Source: Panulirus ornatus (lineage: Eukaryota > Arthropoda > Malacostraca > Decapoda > Palinuridae). From it: a stretch of DNA of 64,000 bases. The stretch covers positions 18,283,194 to 18,347,193 of the forward strand of contig NC_092238.1 in the NCBI RefSeq assembly GCF_036320965.1. Direction: 5' to 3'. Under the pieces are notes generated by a model. That model ran no database searches, had not been told where the DNA came from, and was given only the letters and a program-made list of their open reading frames with translations. Of this stretch, positions 36,403 to 50,027 are shown one piece after another. How positions within the stretch are numbered: the stretch's first letter is position 1; every line of letters starts with the position of its first letter. A program made the position numbers and the translations under genes.

Positions 36403-39034
36403 CGGAACAGCAGGGAACAGCCCGGAATGGAACGTTACCACAAAAAGATTAACAAAACAGAGAAATTTACCTTATAATGGCAGGCGAACGGGTTAAAGAA
36501 AATCACAGTGAAACAAAAGAACACTCATTATGAGGTCCAGAATGCTAAGTCAGTTATGAGGACCTGAACGCTACGTCGGTTATGAGTTCCTGCAAGCTAC
36601 GTCATTTATGAGGTCTTCAATGCTATGTCATTTATGAGGTCTTCAATGCTACGTCATTTATGGGGTCTTCAACGCTACATTTATGAGGTCCTCAATGCTA
36701 CATCATTTATGAGATCCTCAATGCTACGTCATTTATGAGGTCCTCAATGCTACATCATTTATGAGGTCCTGAACGCTACGTCGGTTATGAGGTCCTGAAC
36801 GCTACGTCAGTTATGAGGTCCTGAACGCTACGTCGGTTATGAGGTCCTGAATGCTACGTCAGTTATGAGGTCCTCAACGCTACGTCAGTTATGAGGTCCT
36901 CAACGCTATGTCGGTTATGAGGTCCTCAACGCTACGTCAGTTATGAGGTCTTGAACGCTACGTCAGTTATGAGGTCCTCAACGCTACGTCAGTTATGAGG
37001 TCTTGAACTCTACGTCAGTTATGAGGTCCTCAACCCTACGTTAGTTATGAGGTCCTCAACGCTACGTCAGTTATGAGGTCCTCAACGCTACGTCAGTTAT
37101 GAGGTCCTCAACGCTACGTCAGTTATGAGGTCCTCAACGCTACGTCAGTTATGAGGTCCTCAACGCTACGTCAGTTATGAGGTCCTCAACGCTACGTCAG
37201 TTATGAGGTCTTGAACTCTACGTCAGTTATGAGGTCCTCAACGCTACGTCAGTTATGAGATCCTCAACGCTACGTCAGTTATGAGGTCCTCAACGCTACG
37301 TCAGTTATGAGGTCTTGAACTCTACGTCAGTTATGAGCTCCTCAACGCTACGTCAGTTATGAGGTCCTCAACGCTACGTCAGTTATGAGGTCCTCAACGC
37401 TACGTCAGTTATGAGGTCCTCAAAGCTACGTCAGTTATGAGGTCCTCAACGCTACGTCAGTTATGAGGTCCTCAACGCTACGTCAGTTATGAGGTCTTGA
37501 ACTCTACGTCAGTTATGAGGTCCTCAACGTTACGTCAGTTATAAGGTCCTCAACGCTACGTCAGTTATGAGGTCCTCAACGCTACGTCAGTTATGAGGTC
37601 CTCAACGCTACGTCAGTTATGAGGTCTTGAACTCTACGTCAGTTATGAGGTCCTCAACGCTACGTCAGTTATGAGGTCCTCAACGCTACGTCAGTTATGA
37701 GGTCCTCAACGCTACGTCAGTTATGAGGTCTTGAACTCAACGTCAGTTATGAGGTCCTCAACGCTACGTCAGTTATGAGGTCCTCAACGCTACGTCAGTT
37801 ATGAGGTCCTCAACGCTACGACAGTTATGAGGTCTTGAACTCTACGTCAGTTATGAGGTCCTCAACGCTACGTCAGTTATGAGGTCCTCAACGCTACGTC
37901 AGTTATGAGGTCCTCAACGCTACGTCAGTTATGAGGTCTTGAACTCTACGTCAGTTATGAGGTCCTCAACGCTACGTCAGTTATGAGGTCCTCAACGCTA
38001 CGTCAGTTATGAGGTCTTGAACTCTACGTCAGTTATGAGGTCCTCAACCCTACGTCAGTTATGAGGTCCTCAACACTACGTCAGTTATGAGGTCCTCAAC
38101 ACTACGTCAGTTATGAGGTCCTCAACGCTACGTCAGTTATGAGGTCCTCAACCCTACGTCAGTTATGAGGTCCTCAACTCTACGTCAGTTATGAGGTCCT
38201 CAACGGACGTCCAGTTATGAGGTCCTCAACCCTACGTCAGTTATGAGGTCCTCAACGCTACGTCAGTTATGAGGTCCTCAACGCTACGTCAGTTATGAGG
38301 TCCTCAACACTACGTCAGTTATGAGGTCCTCAACACTACGTCATTATGAGGTCCTCAACGCTACGTCAGTTATGAAGGTCCTCAACCTACGTCAGTTATG
38401 AGGTCCTCAACTCTACGTCAGTTATGAGGTCCTCAACGCTACGTCAGTTATGAGGTCCTCAACCCTACGTCAGTTATGAGGTCCTCAACGCTACGTCAGT
38501 TATGAGGTCCTCAACCCTACGTCAGTTATGAGGTCCTCAACCCTACGTCAGTTATGAGGTCCTCAACGCTACGTCAGTTATGAGGTCCTCAACCCTACGT
38601 CAGTTATGAGGTCCTCAACGCTACGTCAGTTATGAGGTCCTCAACGCTACGTCAGTTATGAGGTCCTCAACGCTACGTCAGTTATGAGGTCCTCAACACT
38701 ACGTCAGTTATGAGGTCCTCAACGCTACGTCAGTTATGAGGTCCTCAACGCTACGTCAGTTATGAGGTCTTCAACGCTACGTCAGTTATGAGGTCCTCAA
38801 CCCTACGTCAGTTATGAGGTCCTCAACGCTACGTCAGTTATGAGGTCCTCAACGCTACGTCAGTTATGAGGTCCTCAACGCTACGTCAGTTATGAGGTCC
38901 TCAACGCTACGTCAGTTATGAGGTCCTCAACGCTACGTCAATTATGAGGTCTTGAACTCTACGTTAGTTTTTCTGATTCTTTTTCTAATGTTTTGCTGTT
39001 CAAGTGCTGTTCCGGATTGTTCCCTGCTGTTCCG
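36403..39034. mobile_element. possible inverted-repeat element with a tandem-repeat centre
   Basis: A 25-bp sequence at 36403-36427 (CGGAACAGCAGGGAACA...CGGAA) returns as its reverse complement at 39010-39034 with 23 of 25 matches, and the two copies enclose the 26-bp array. Short matching A-rich sequence follows inward on both sides. Non-autonomous DNA elements carrying central tandem arrays are known in other invertebrates, so this may be one. No transposase is present, and target-site duplications were not clear to me. Confidence 0.45.
36530..38965. repeat. 26-bp satellite, about 93 units
   Basis: The unit is GCTACGTCAGTTATGAGGTC plus CTCAAC. The first ten units are more diverged; the rest are close to uniform. 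The variant TTGAACTC recurs every 104 bp (four units) in part of the array. No long frame stays open because each strand meets frequent stops (TTATGAGG contains TGA). Confidence 0.96.
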
Positions 39035-40204
39035 GTCATTGTTCCAACCCAACATAAAGTCGCTGATTAAATATCAGACGAGCGTGGGAAGGACAGATGA
39101 TCATGGAACCTGAACCTAACAGGTAAATCATAGCCTAGCCAGGCTCTGGCTACCATGTTGCATTGACGACCTTTCTATACCATGAGGAAGACGGTGGGTG
39201 GGGAGGAGGAGGACGGGCATCAGCAGCTTCAGTCTGGCTTGGGAGCTAAAAGACAGGAACTGGTATGTTACCTGTACTGGCCGGGTCATGTACCTGGGGT
39301 GCTGGCAGAGTGTTACATCGGTGTGTGGTGTGCTGTTGTACCCTAGCCAGCCAGCCAGATGTACACTGTGTACACGTCGCTGGTCACTATGGTGGATTCC
39401 GACCCACCTTCCCCCAACTGGTCATTTTCTATGGTATTGTTGACGACTTATTTGTTGAATTCTAGTCCGAGGTTCATTGCCTTTTTTTTTCTGCTTTTTC
39501 TTCAGACATTGTAAGAGAAAAAGTAACTCGTGCTCCTGTCATCATGTTAAGTACAGACGTCAGATCGTGTCAAGTATGATGATGAGAAGCCAGCCAGGGT
39601 TTGTCATCACAAAAGTAACATCGTCCGTCAGGCATCTCTCTGGAAAGATCTCGTTTTCTACCGCCCACCACAGGTGATCTTGAAACTGTAACAGTACGTC
39701 ACTAGATGAAGAACATCGGCACAGGTATACGGAGAACAGATGCGTGTTACGGTAGATGAACATTTGATACTTCATGATGCGGCCACGCCAGAAACATGTA
39801 CGGCAGGAGGGAGAGAAGTGGATGCCTGGCTCAACACACGAGCAAATTTCCTGCAACCAACCTCGCAGGTTCCATCCGAAGAATCAGTGTTGATAACATT
39901 CGAGGATTTCAGAGCTGGGAGAGAATTTGTATTGTCATTAATTGTTTTGAACATGAAACAATCTTTAAGATTAAGGATGAGGACTAACGAGAAACTGAAG
40001 ATGAGACCGGGGGATAGTGCAGGTTGTCTGGATAATGGAAGGGTTGCTGGAAAGCAAGGTGGTACATGGCGATGTACCAGCACTTCCACTTCCCAGAACG
40101 CTACACCTGCCACCTTCACCAGGTGCATACCTCTGGCAGGAGACAATAATAACTGATGACTGACACAGAGGTGGAATGTTCTATGATGCACGTGTGAGAG
40201 AGCA
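39035..40204. other. unique sequence, no recognised gene
   Basis: Frames up to 138 codons (39740-40156) have no recognisable domain, and no splice or signal features support them. Confidence 0.45.
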
Positions 40205-40775
40205 GTGTAGGGTAGGTGGTCAAACGATCCTAGAGAGTAGCAGAGAAGGGGCCGACCCCAGAGAGTAGCAAGGAAGGACCCGACCCCAGAGAGTAGCAGG
40301 GGAGTACCCGACCCCAGAGAGTAGCAAGGAAACAATAACTCCAGAGACTAGCAAGAAAACAACTAACCCCAAAGAGTAACAGGGAAGGACCCGACCCCAG
40401 AGAGTAGCAGGGAAACAACTAACTCCAGAGAGTAGCAAGAAAACAGCTAACCCCAGAGAGTAGCAGGGAAGGACACGATCCCAGAGAGAAGCAGGAAAAC
40501 AACTAACCCCAGAGAGTAACAGGGAAGGACCCGACCCCAGAGAGTAGCAGGGAAACAACTAACTCCAGAGAGTAGCAAGAAAACAACTAACCCCAGAGAG
40601 TAGCAGGGAAGGACCCGACCCCCGAGAGTAGCAGGGAAGTACCCGACCCCAGAGAGAAGCAGGAAAACAACTAACTCCAGAGAGTAGCAAGAAAACAGCT
40701 AACCCCAAAGAGTAGCAGGGAAGGACACGACCCCAGAGAGAAGCAGGAAAACAACTAACCCCAGAAAGTAGCAGG
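40205..40775. repeat. 28-bp minisatellite, about 20 units
   Basis: Units of CCCCAGAGAGTAGCAGGGAA plus GGACCCGA or ACAACTAA. The two unit types partly alternate. Minus-strand LSGV/LLSGV-rich frames are artefacts. Confidence 0.93.
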
Positions 40776-41149
40776 TAATGAGACGAGATCCAGTATTTCT
40801 TGTGTTGGAAATCTGGACCTCAGAGCCGGGAGCTTGCTCCTCCGTCTCATCTTCGTTAGCCTCCCCCATGTTGGTAAAAAGAAAAAAGAAATACAAAATT
40901 TCCCATTCGTTGATAACATTAACGTCAGGATGGCAGACTTTGTTGTGTAAGACACTGGGAAGATACAACCAGACATTAGCCGAATCTTCCTGTGTGATAC
41001 ATAGGTGTAAACAATGAGGTAGCGAAGACTGCAAGTCCTTCCCTACGATAGAGATGAAGAAGTCGACCCACGATCCCAGTGGAGGTAATTCCCTCGACTC
41101 ATCTCACGAACTGAGTTACGAAAGTAACATATCAGCCACACACGGATCG
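40776..41149. other. unique sequence, no recognised gene
   Basis: No supported frame or RNA. Confidence 0.5.
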
Positions 41150-41315
41150 GTACCACCCCGGCAGTGTCAGCCACCAGACCACTACCAGGTACTGACACAG
41201 GCTGGTAACTGCCCTGCCGTCAGCCACCAGACCACTACCAGGTACTGATACAGGCTGGTAACTGCCTTGCCGTCAGCCACCAGACCACTGCCAAATGCTG
41301 ACGCAGGTGGATAAC
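41150..41315. repeat. 53-bp repeat, three units
   Basis: CAGCCACCAGACCACTACCA and GGCTGGTAACTGCC repeat at about 53-bp spacing. Confidence 0.88.
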
Positions 41316-41499
41316 TAACCAGCCCGGCAGTCAGACATGCTTCCTTGTGGCACAGATCTGGTCCTACATCACTCTCTCCTGCAACCTGGCTGGACCCGAG
41401 TGATTGCATGATAAGATACATGCAGGAGGCACTGGAAGGATCGATCCAAAATATTCACACAAATGTGATCTGTCAAGAATTATAAAACGTGGAAAGCTT

Positions 41500-41582
41500 A
41501 GCCAGCATACCCACGGGGAGCTTGACCTGCAGACCCACGGGGGAGCTTGACCTGCAGACCCAGGGGGGAGCTTGACCGGGTG
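41500..41582. repeat. about 29-bp repeat, three units
   Basis: GGGGAGCTTGACCTGCAGAC plus CCACG repeats three times. Confidence 0.88.
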
Positions 41583-42297
41583 CCCAGTGAGGAAATGCAC
41601 AAGATGTGACTCGGTAGACCGTCAGCCCCAGCTGTGTCCCGGGGGACTGACTGGTCGCACCCGATGTGTCCCGGGGGACTGGCCAGGGCACCTACTGCGT
41701 CATGCAGTCTTCCGCTTCGTCCAAGGTTGACCCAGTCACTCGTGCCAGAGAGAAAGCTGTTGTCATTTTGGGCGACGCTGTATGGCCGCCCCTCACATCT
41801 ACACTATCACGTTATCAATGTCATAGAGGCCACGATGACCACGTGTGTGTGAGCGGCCCGTCCTGATGTGCTGACACAACGTGTTGTTAAATGTTGAGGA
41901 CCTGCGGTGGTCCAGACGGTGTCCTACAAGACTGGGCCAGTGTGTGTGTCGCCTTACTTCTCCCGTGCAGCAGTGAGGTAGTGTGGGAGGCTTTCCTCCG
42001 ATCAGCTCATCATCCCTGGCACTCCAGGATGCGTTATGTATAGATTTAGTCTGTTGACCTTTTGGCAACTCTTGCTCACGTAATCCTGACTGGAAGTCAT
42101 GGAAGTATAACATAATCAGGTGTCTGACGGCATAAGCTGCAGTAGTGGACGAGAATCCCATGGTTCTATCATAGGGTTTTCAGATTTACTGACATGAACT
42201 TTAAGATTAAAGTTTTATTAGTGGATGTTTATGAACCTCGCCGGTCGTCTGTTCTTTGTACTTATTGTGAACATTTGGGTTAGGTATATTGTATCCT

Positions 42298-42298
<1 letters not shown>
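41583..42298. other. unique sequence, no recognised gene
   Basis: It includes two near-identical TGTGTCCCGGGGGACTG phrases (about 41632 and 41664). No gene seen. Confidence 0.5.

Positions 42299-42344
<46 letters not shown>
42299..42344. repeat. (GT)n microsatellite
   Basis: About 45 bp of GT. Confidence 0.96.
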
Positions 42345-42347
<3 letters not shown>

Positions 42348-42876
42348 GCCCGAGACTGGCTCTCGCGCTGGTGTGTGTTCCTCATGCTAGGTTGGCTATG
42401 TCCTCTGCTGGTGTAGGTTTACTGGTTATCGTACCTTGGTATGTCACTGGCTGGCTATCGTTTCCTTCGTAATCGTTCTGGTTATCTTCTCGTGTTATTG
42501 CCACTAATCTTCCGTTCTCGTAAGTTCGTCGTGTCTCTTCTCTTCTTTTTATCTCTGGTGATTAACAAGGTTATGGCGTCTTGTGGTGGCGTACATACCA
42601 TCGTATGTTGGCCGCGCAGGATGTGACCGCCAGCGCTCCAGACTTGACCCACTGGGAGGGCATGCATATGGTCAGCGTCATGGTGGCAGGGCATGTTTGG
42701 TATGAGGGAGGCTGGTGTCTTGCTATAAAGGTCGCACCACTGTCAACCAGCAGCAGGAAGCTATACCTTGATGCCCCTTCCGGGTATCCTCAAGGCGGAA
42801 CATCCTATGTACCGACTTACCACAAACACCTTTGTAATAGTCCACTCTGACGCCACGCCATGGTTCCTCCTGGAGA

Positions 42877-42880
<4 letters not shown>
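42345..42880. other. unique sequence, no recognised gene
   Basis: Short frames only. No splice-supported exon that I can defend. Confidence 0.5.

Positions 42881-42917
<37 letters not shown>
42880..42917. repeat. (CA)n microsatellite
   Basis: About 37 bp. Confidence 0.95.
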
Positions 42918-42919
<2 letters not shown>

Positions 42920-42941
42920 CGAGGATCAAGTCCTTCGCCTA

Positions 42942-43050
<109 letters not shown>

Positions 43051-43149
43051 TCAAACAAAGACATAGAGATTCAGGAAGTTTATGTGTGTAAGGAATGGGA
43101 AATGAAGTACAAGTTGACCTTCGCAACTGCAATTCTAAATGTTATAGCA

Positions 43150-44430
43150 ACAAGGACACACCTGCTTAACACCTGACCACACATATGTATACCCACACCC
43201 ACACACCTGCCTCACCCCAAACCACGCATGTGTATACCCAGAAGTGCACACCTACCTGACTCTTGACCGCACATGTGTATACCCAGATGCACACACCTGC
43301 CTGGCCTTTGACCACACATTTATATACCCAGTTGCACACATCTGCCTGACCTCTAGCCACAAATGTGCATAGTCAGATGTTTACATCCGCCTGACCACCG
43401 GCCACACATGAGTATAGCCAGAAACACAGACCTACCCAACCCCTGACAACACCACACATATGTATAACCAGATGCACACACCTGTCTGACCCCTGACCAA
43501 ACATGTATTTAACCAGATGCACACATCTGTTTGACCCCTGACTACACATGTGTATAACCAAATGCACACACCTACGTGACCCCTGACCACGCATGTTTAT
43601 AACCAGAAGCACAGACCTACCTGACCCCTGACCACACATATGTAAAACCAGATACACGCACCTGCCTGACCCCTGACCACATATGTATTTAACTAGATGC
43701 ACACACCTGCTTGACCCCTGACTACACATATTTATAACCAGGTACACACACACCTGCCTGACCCCTGACCACACATGTATTTAACCAGATGCACACACCT
43801 GTTTGACCCCTCACCACACATGTGTATAGCCAGATGCACGCTCCTGCTTGACCCATGACCACAAATGTATGTAGCCAGGTGCACATACCTGCCTTACCAC
43901 TGACAACGCGTTTATGATTAGAGGAATACACCTGCCTGACACCTGACCACACATGTGCATAGCCAAAAGGACACACCTACCTAACCCCCAAACATCTGCC
44001 TGACACCTGACCACACGCATGTATAGGCAGATGCACACAACTGCCTGATCTCTGACCATACATGTATATAGCCAGAAAGACACACCTGCCTATCCCCTCA
44101 CAGCACATGTATATAACCAGAAGACCACACTTGCGTAACTCCTGACCACTTAAATGCCTAACCCCAGACCACACATGTATGTAGCCAGTCTGACCCATGA
44201 CCACGCACTTGTATGGCAAGATGCGCAGAACTAGCTGACCTTTTACCACACATGTGTACAGCTAGAAGGACACACCTGCCTAACCCCTGATCCATGCACA
44301 CATGTGTAGAGTCAGATGCACACACCTTCCTGACCCCTGACCACACATGTATATAACTAGATCCGCACACCTGCCTAACCCCTGACCATACATTTGTATA
44401 GCCAGATGCACACACGGACCTGACCCCTGA
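43150..44430. repeat. 45-bp minisatellite, about 28 units
   Basis: The unit contains ACATGTGTATAACCAGATGC and ACACACCTGCCTGACCCCTG. Since 45 is 15 codons, minus-strand frames remain open and are rich in C, G and V. These are artefacts. Confidence 0.93.
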
Positions 44431-44435
44431 CACTG

Positions 44436-45090
44436 TTGTGGCCATCCATCCTGCCATGTTACGCCTGTTGTGGCCATCCATCCTGCCATGTTACGCTGTT
44501 GTGGCCATCCATCCTGCCATGTTACGCTGTTGTGGCCATCCTGCCTGCCATGTTACACTGTTGTGGCCATCCTGCCTGCATGTTACACTGTTGTGGCCAT
44601 CCATTCCGCCATGTTACACTGTTGTGGCCATCCTCCCAAGTTACAATGTTGTGGCCATCCTGCAATGTTACGCTGTTGTGGCCATCCTGCCTGCCATGTT
44701 ACGCTGTTATGGAAATCCATCCTGCCATGTTACACTGTTGCGGCCATCCTGCCTGCATGTTACACTGTTGTGGCCATCCATCCCGCCATGTTACACTGTT
44801 GTGGCCGTCCTGCCATGTTACAATGTTGTGGCCATCCTGCCACGTTACACTGTTGTAACCATCCTGCCTGCCATGTTACACTGTTGTGGCCATCCTGACT
44901 GCATGTTACACTGTTGTGGCCATTCATCCTACAATGTTACACTGTTGTGGCCATCTTGCCTGCGTGTTACACTGTTGTGGCCATCCATCCTCCCATGTTA
45001 CACTGTTGTGGCCATCCATCCTGCATGTTACACTGTTGTGGCCATTCATCCTACCATGTTACACTGTAGTGGCCATCCCACGATGTTATA
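44436..45090. repeat. 31-33-bp minisatellite, about 20 units
   Basis: ATGTTACACTGTTGTGGCCA plus TCCATCCTGCC, with unit lengths varying between about 25 and 33 bp. Confidence 0.93.
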
Positions 45091-45302
45091 CAGTTGAAGG
45101 TCAGGAAAATGAGACCTTCTGACAAAACTTTATAATGTCATTTTTAGTATTATTATGTGGTTATGTCTCCCCTTACCTCACTGATCTATGATTCTCATAT
45201 TTCTTCCAGTATCAGAACATGCTTGTGGAGATCCAGTGATCTGTCACTTATTGTGTTACTTTGTATTTGTGTTAAACGATGAGATTATCTCGTGTACCTG
45301 GT
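45091..45302. other. unique spacer
   Basis: No feature recognised. Confidence 0.5.
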
Positions 45303-45306
45303 GTGT

Positions 45307-45340
<34 letters not shown>

Positions 45341-45362
45341 GTGTGTGTGTGTGTGTGTGTGT
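45303..45362. repeat. (GT)n microsatellite
   Basis: About 60 bp of GT with one interruption near 45339. Confidence 0.95.
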
Positions 45363-45477
45363 AGCCTGGGGGCTGCCATCAGCATGGTCGACGTCACTCT
45401 CACCATACGTCAACATCATACCATCAGCTCTCTCAGACGATGACACTGAAGTCATCATCTTCCTCCACTCCCATGAC

Positions 45478-45583
<106 letters not shown>

Positions 45584-45589
45584 CTACAC

Positions 45590-46149
45590 TGTTCTTTCCC
45601 TTCCCTTTTTCACTTCCCATTCTCTTTGCTCCCAGTCTCTACCTGAAGAATAATGACATGGTTCACGACCCCGGAGCCCGAGGAAACATTTTGTTTTTAG
45701 TTTGTATTTACATGTGAAGAGACAGTTCATGTCCTTGATGTAGTTTCATTGTTAAGTAAGACAGGGAAAGTGTACGTGGTATAATGACACAAACTGGTGT
45801 TACATCATGGCATGGAGTAAGAATAAATAAGAAGGTAGACCACATAAGGTTACCCAGGACAACGTATAAGAGAAACGTGAGATGGTTGTGCCTCTGACTG
45901 TTGTTTACCTGAAGTTATCTGCTACGTGGGAAGATCCAGAGCAAGAAAGTATGCTGGTGTAGAACCGTTGGTCAAAACAGGGACGGAATTACTGGCTGGA
46001 CAATCATCTTCCACCTCAGCTTAACGTCTGTAGGTAGTTAACTCCATCATTCGGGGTAAGACCGGAAACCATTGAGAGGAACACCAGTTACGGTAAGATG
46101 GTCCACTAAGTCTTCATGTCTGGCACATTGACTTGATTTCTTTTATGAT
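45590..46149. other. unique sequence upstream of a LINE relic
   Basis: Possibly decayed upstream LINE sequence; nothing recognisable. Confidence 0.4.
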
Positions 46150-46890
46150 GTAATCAAAACGTGTGGTGAAAGTGAAGCAGTTGAAGTCATCTATCTTAAA
46201 TTTGAGGAAAAATTCTGTGAAGTTCCACATCAAACGTTACTAACAGAAGTTAAGTCACATGGTATAGAGGTGGTGTGTACTTCCATAGCCAGGAAACTGG
46301 TTGACTGACCGTAAACAAACAATGGTCAGACGTAGGTACAGGAGGGAGGGGAACAGTCTCCTACAGCAACACATGTCATGGTCATAATAAGTTGCATCGT
46401 GAGATATCGAAGTTCCCAGATGTTACTCAGATGAGAAACAGATGTACATCAACAGTTCATTGTCTACAGTTTCCATCTGACATCGACAAACTGCTGGGCT
46501 GAGCTCACAGGTGACAAATGAATCTTGATATCGATAAATGTCAAGTTTTCCATGTGGGAAGATGTGAGTCACAGTAAGAAAACTGTGTCCAGCTACAGAC
46601 GGTAAACCAGGAAAAACATTGGCCGTAGTAATCTATGGTGACCGAGAGCCAAGTCAAACAGTCCCACAGAAGCACTTCAAACGGAGAACGAAATTCTTAC
46701 ATTAATATAAGAAGATGGCTTTTAACTTTAAGTCTAGATCAATTATATTGTTTTGTACACTTTACTGATGTGTCCGTCCCCAACCTTGAATAATGTCGTC
46801 ATCAGAAATAAGAAAACTCAAACGAATCACTGAGGCAAGCTTACATGATTCCTAAACTAACAAATTAAACTTATGGTACACGATTATATG
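46150..46890 (+). pseudogene. CR1-like LINE reverse transcriptase relic
   Basis: Reading across frames on the plus strand gives the CR1/L2-type RT order. EAVEVIYLKFEEKFCEVPHQ then TLLTEVKSHGI (motif A region, normally DF.KAFDKVPH, with both aspartates changed). Then ARKLVD and a degenerate stretch, NLDIDKCQVFHVGRCES (the N-I-x-K-C-K-V-L-H-V-G-R region), LDGKPGKTLAVVIYGDREP (usually EKDLGV), and FNFKSRSIILFCTL (usually Y.FKS.EVIL.LYK.LVRP). Stops and shifts occur throughout and FADD is not recognisable. This is an old dead copy of a family different from the RTE copies. Confidence 0.72.
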
Positions 46891-46934
46891 ACTTGAATTT
46901 ATTGTTTAATCTATGATATTGTTAATATATGGCA

Positions 46935-47390
46935 ATCCTTAACCATCCATGAGAGATATGGAACTGTGGCAACACCTTAACCATCCATGAAAGGTCTGGG
47001 TCTATGCAACCCTAACCCGACCATACGAGGTGCAGGAATATGGCAACCCTAACCCGTCCATACGAGGTGCAGGAATATGGCAACCCTAACCCGACCATAC
47101 GAGGTGCAGGAATATGGCAACCCTAACCCGACCATACGAGGTGCAGGAATATGGCAACCCTAACCCGACCATACGAGGTGCAGGAATATGGCAACCCTAA
47201 CCCGACCATACGAGGTGCAGGAATATGGCAACCCTAACCCGACCATACGAGGTGCAGGAATATGGCAACCCTAACCCGTCCATACGAGGTGCAGGAATAT
47301 GGCAACCCTAACCCGACCATACGAGGTGCAGGAATATGGCAACCCTAACCCGACCATACGAGGTGCAGGAATATGGCAACCCTAAGAACC
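46935..47390. repeat. 37-bp minisatellite, about 11 units
   Basis: Units of GGCAACCCTAACCCGACCAT plus ACGAGGTGCAGGAATAT. Ten are almost identical; the left two are diverged. It contains CCCTAACCC but is not a telomere repeat. Confidence 0.95.
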
Positions 47391-47729
47391 AGAGACTTCG
47401 CAGAATACATCGGGTCTAGAGTGTGCCATTTGCTTCACTCCTGCAGTGAAGGTCCAAAATCTTCTTGAATACATGTATATTTGGATCCTTGTGGCCAAGA
47501 GTTTCATTTACAAGACAGTCCAGCATCATCGTAATACTGGAAATGCTTTTAAGGAAGTTTCTCCCAGGCAAACGTATATCAGTTTGATCCTAGGAGGGAG
47601 CGTGGATTGACCATGACTTGGCCCGAGCGCCATGTTCATGGCGTCAAGGACAGCGCCAAGATCAGGTTAAGTCGACACATGACCTTGACGAACATGAGGG
47701 GGAGAGAGGGGCGGGGTGGGATCCATGCT

Positions 47730-47730
<1 letters not shown>
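47391..47730. other. unique spacer
   Basis: No gene recognised; it leads into a CT tract. Confidence 0.5.

Positions 47731-47811
<81 letters not shown>
47731..47811. repeat. (CT)n microsatellite
   Basis: About 80 bp of CT. Confidence 0.97.
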
Positions 47812-47814
<3 letters not shown>

Positions 47815-48069
47815 ATCAGCTGGTGGGCAGCCACCGGCCAGGGAGGTACATTACCAGTACTACCGGTCTGGTTACCGGGAGGGTTAGTGCACGCACAGTG
47901 AGCCATATATTTAGTGGCGGTCAAAAGTCATTCCTTTAAGCTAAATATCTGTCACACTTCCTGCCTCACCCACCTAGCTCTCTGTCCACAAACACACAAT
48001 CGTTCCTTCTCATGAATATAACTTGACAACATGGAACTCACAAACGTGTTTAATATGCTCAAACTGCAT

Positions 48070-48490
48070 TGAAGGACGTAAACAAACTGTAGAGATTGCA
48101 GGTTGAGCTGCCAGACTGGGAAACAAACCCTATGAGAGCCAATTAAGCGACCTGATTCTGTTAAGCGTAGAAAAGAAGAGGTTAAGTGGCGGTGTAATAC
48201 AGGTGCTCAACATTATCAAATGTTTCGATGATCTCGATATAATGAGCTACTTACGGATAGATTGGTCTTATTCCACTGTTAAGAATGGATACAAACCAGA
48301 GGGTAACACGCTTTACCTCGAGTGAGAAGTTCTTTTCTTTCAAGAGAAACGTTGACATATGAAATAACCTCCCAGTGACAGCTGGTGAAAAGACATGATA
48401 CGGATTTCAAGCCCACGACTCTGACATTATTTGTGCTGCCTTAGTCATGTGAAAGGTTGACAGATTATTATCTTTGAAACATGTGTATAT
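48070..48490 (+). pseudogene. C-terminal relic of the CR1-like LINE
   Basis: Across frames on the plus strand: NKPYESQLSDLILFSVEKKR, LSGGVIQVLNIIKCFDDLDI, MSYLRIDWSYSTVKNGYKPE, then a stretch resembling FFSFKRNVDIWNNLPVTAG. This is the usual end of CR1-type ORF2 (L..R..RGDLI.VFKIL.GFD, F..R....WN.LP). It is the same strand and order as the relic at 46150-46890, so probably the same insertion, opened by about 1.2 kb containing the 37-bp array and a CT tract. Confidence 0.7.
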
Positions 48491-48717
48491 CTTCCATGTC
48501 TTTCTTACTCCTGTACTATGTGAGTTTCTGATGAAACATGTGTATATCTTCCTAGTCTTACTTCAAGACTATGTGAGTTTCTGATATCTTTCACTGTCAC
48601 AAACAGCCTTAATAGGATTCGCTGGTATGCTTCTGTTTGTGCAATTCCTATGTATTTATAACTGTACGTTTCTTATAGTACGCTCCAACCTTGCCTGCTG
48701 GCAATATCTCATCGTAA

Positions 48718-49710
<993 letters not shown>

Positions 49711-49734
49711 TAGAGAAACTGTCCAAATCATGTT

Positions 49735-49928
49735 TTGAACGATCACATGTTTACCAAATGGCGTCCTAGCTTCGTCTCTTCGATGTATATCAACTGACTT
49801 ATATTTCTCTCTTGTGTCTCCCCTGATGATGTGATTATTACAAGAAAGTGCACTTGGAAATTTATCGTGTTTCATTTTCCCCGTGGACTCATAGGAATAT
49901 CTTGATCACGCGCAAAATTGTGATCCTT

Positions 49929-49935
<7 letters not shown>
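49735..49935 (+). mobile_element. Penelope-like 3' fragment P5
   Basis: Full-length version of the recurrent segment, from the GGCGTCCTAGCTTCGTCTC region to GTGATCCTTTCCAATA, on the plus strand and ending at TA. Confidence 0.7.
49819..49859 (+). ncRNA. decayed hammerhead motif in Penelope fragment P5
   Basis: Core CTGATGA (49823-49829), GAAA (49844-49847) and AGTGCACT are kept. The closing base of stem II before GAAA is A instead of C, and the stem I return strand reads GGAA instead of GGGA, so pairing is weakened in both stems. Confidence 0.5.

Positions 49936-50022
<87 letters not shown>
49936..50022. repeat. (TA)n microsatellite
   Basis: About 86 bp of TA. Confidence 0.97.

Positions 50023-50027
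<5 letters not shown>

Noticed and set aside
39740..40156. 138-codon frame near the 28-bp array
   Set aside because: No recognisable domain, and a 187-codon minus-strand frame overlaps it and runs into the repeat array.
46935..47390. CCCTAACCC in the 37-bp array as telomeric sequence
   Set aside because: The motif occurs once per 37-bp unit within unrelated sequence; it is not a run of telomere repeats.
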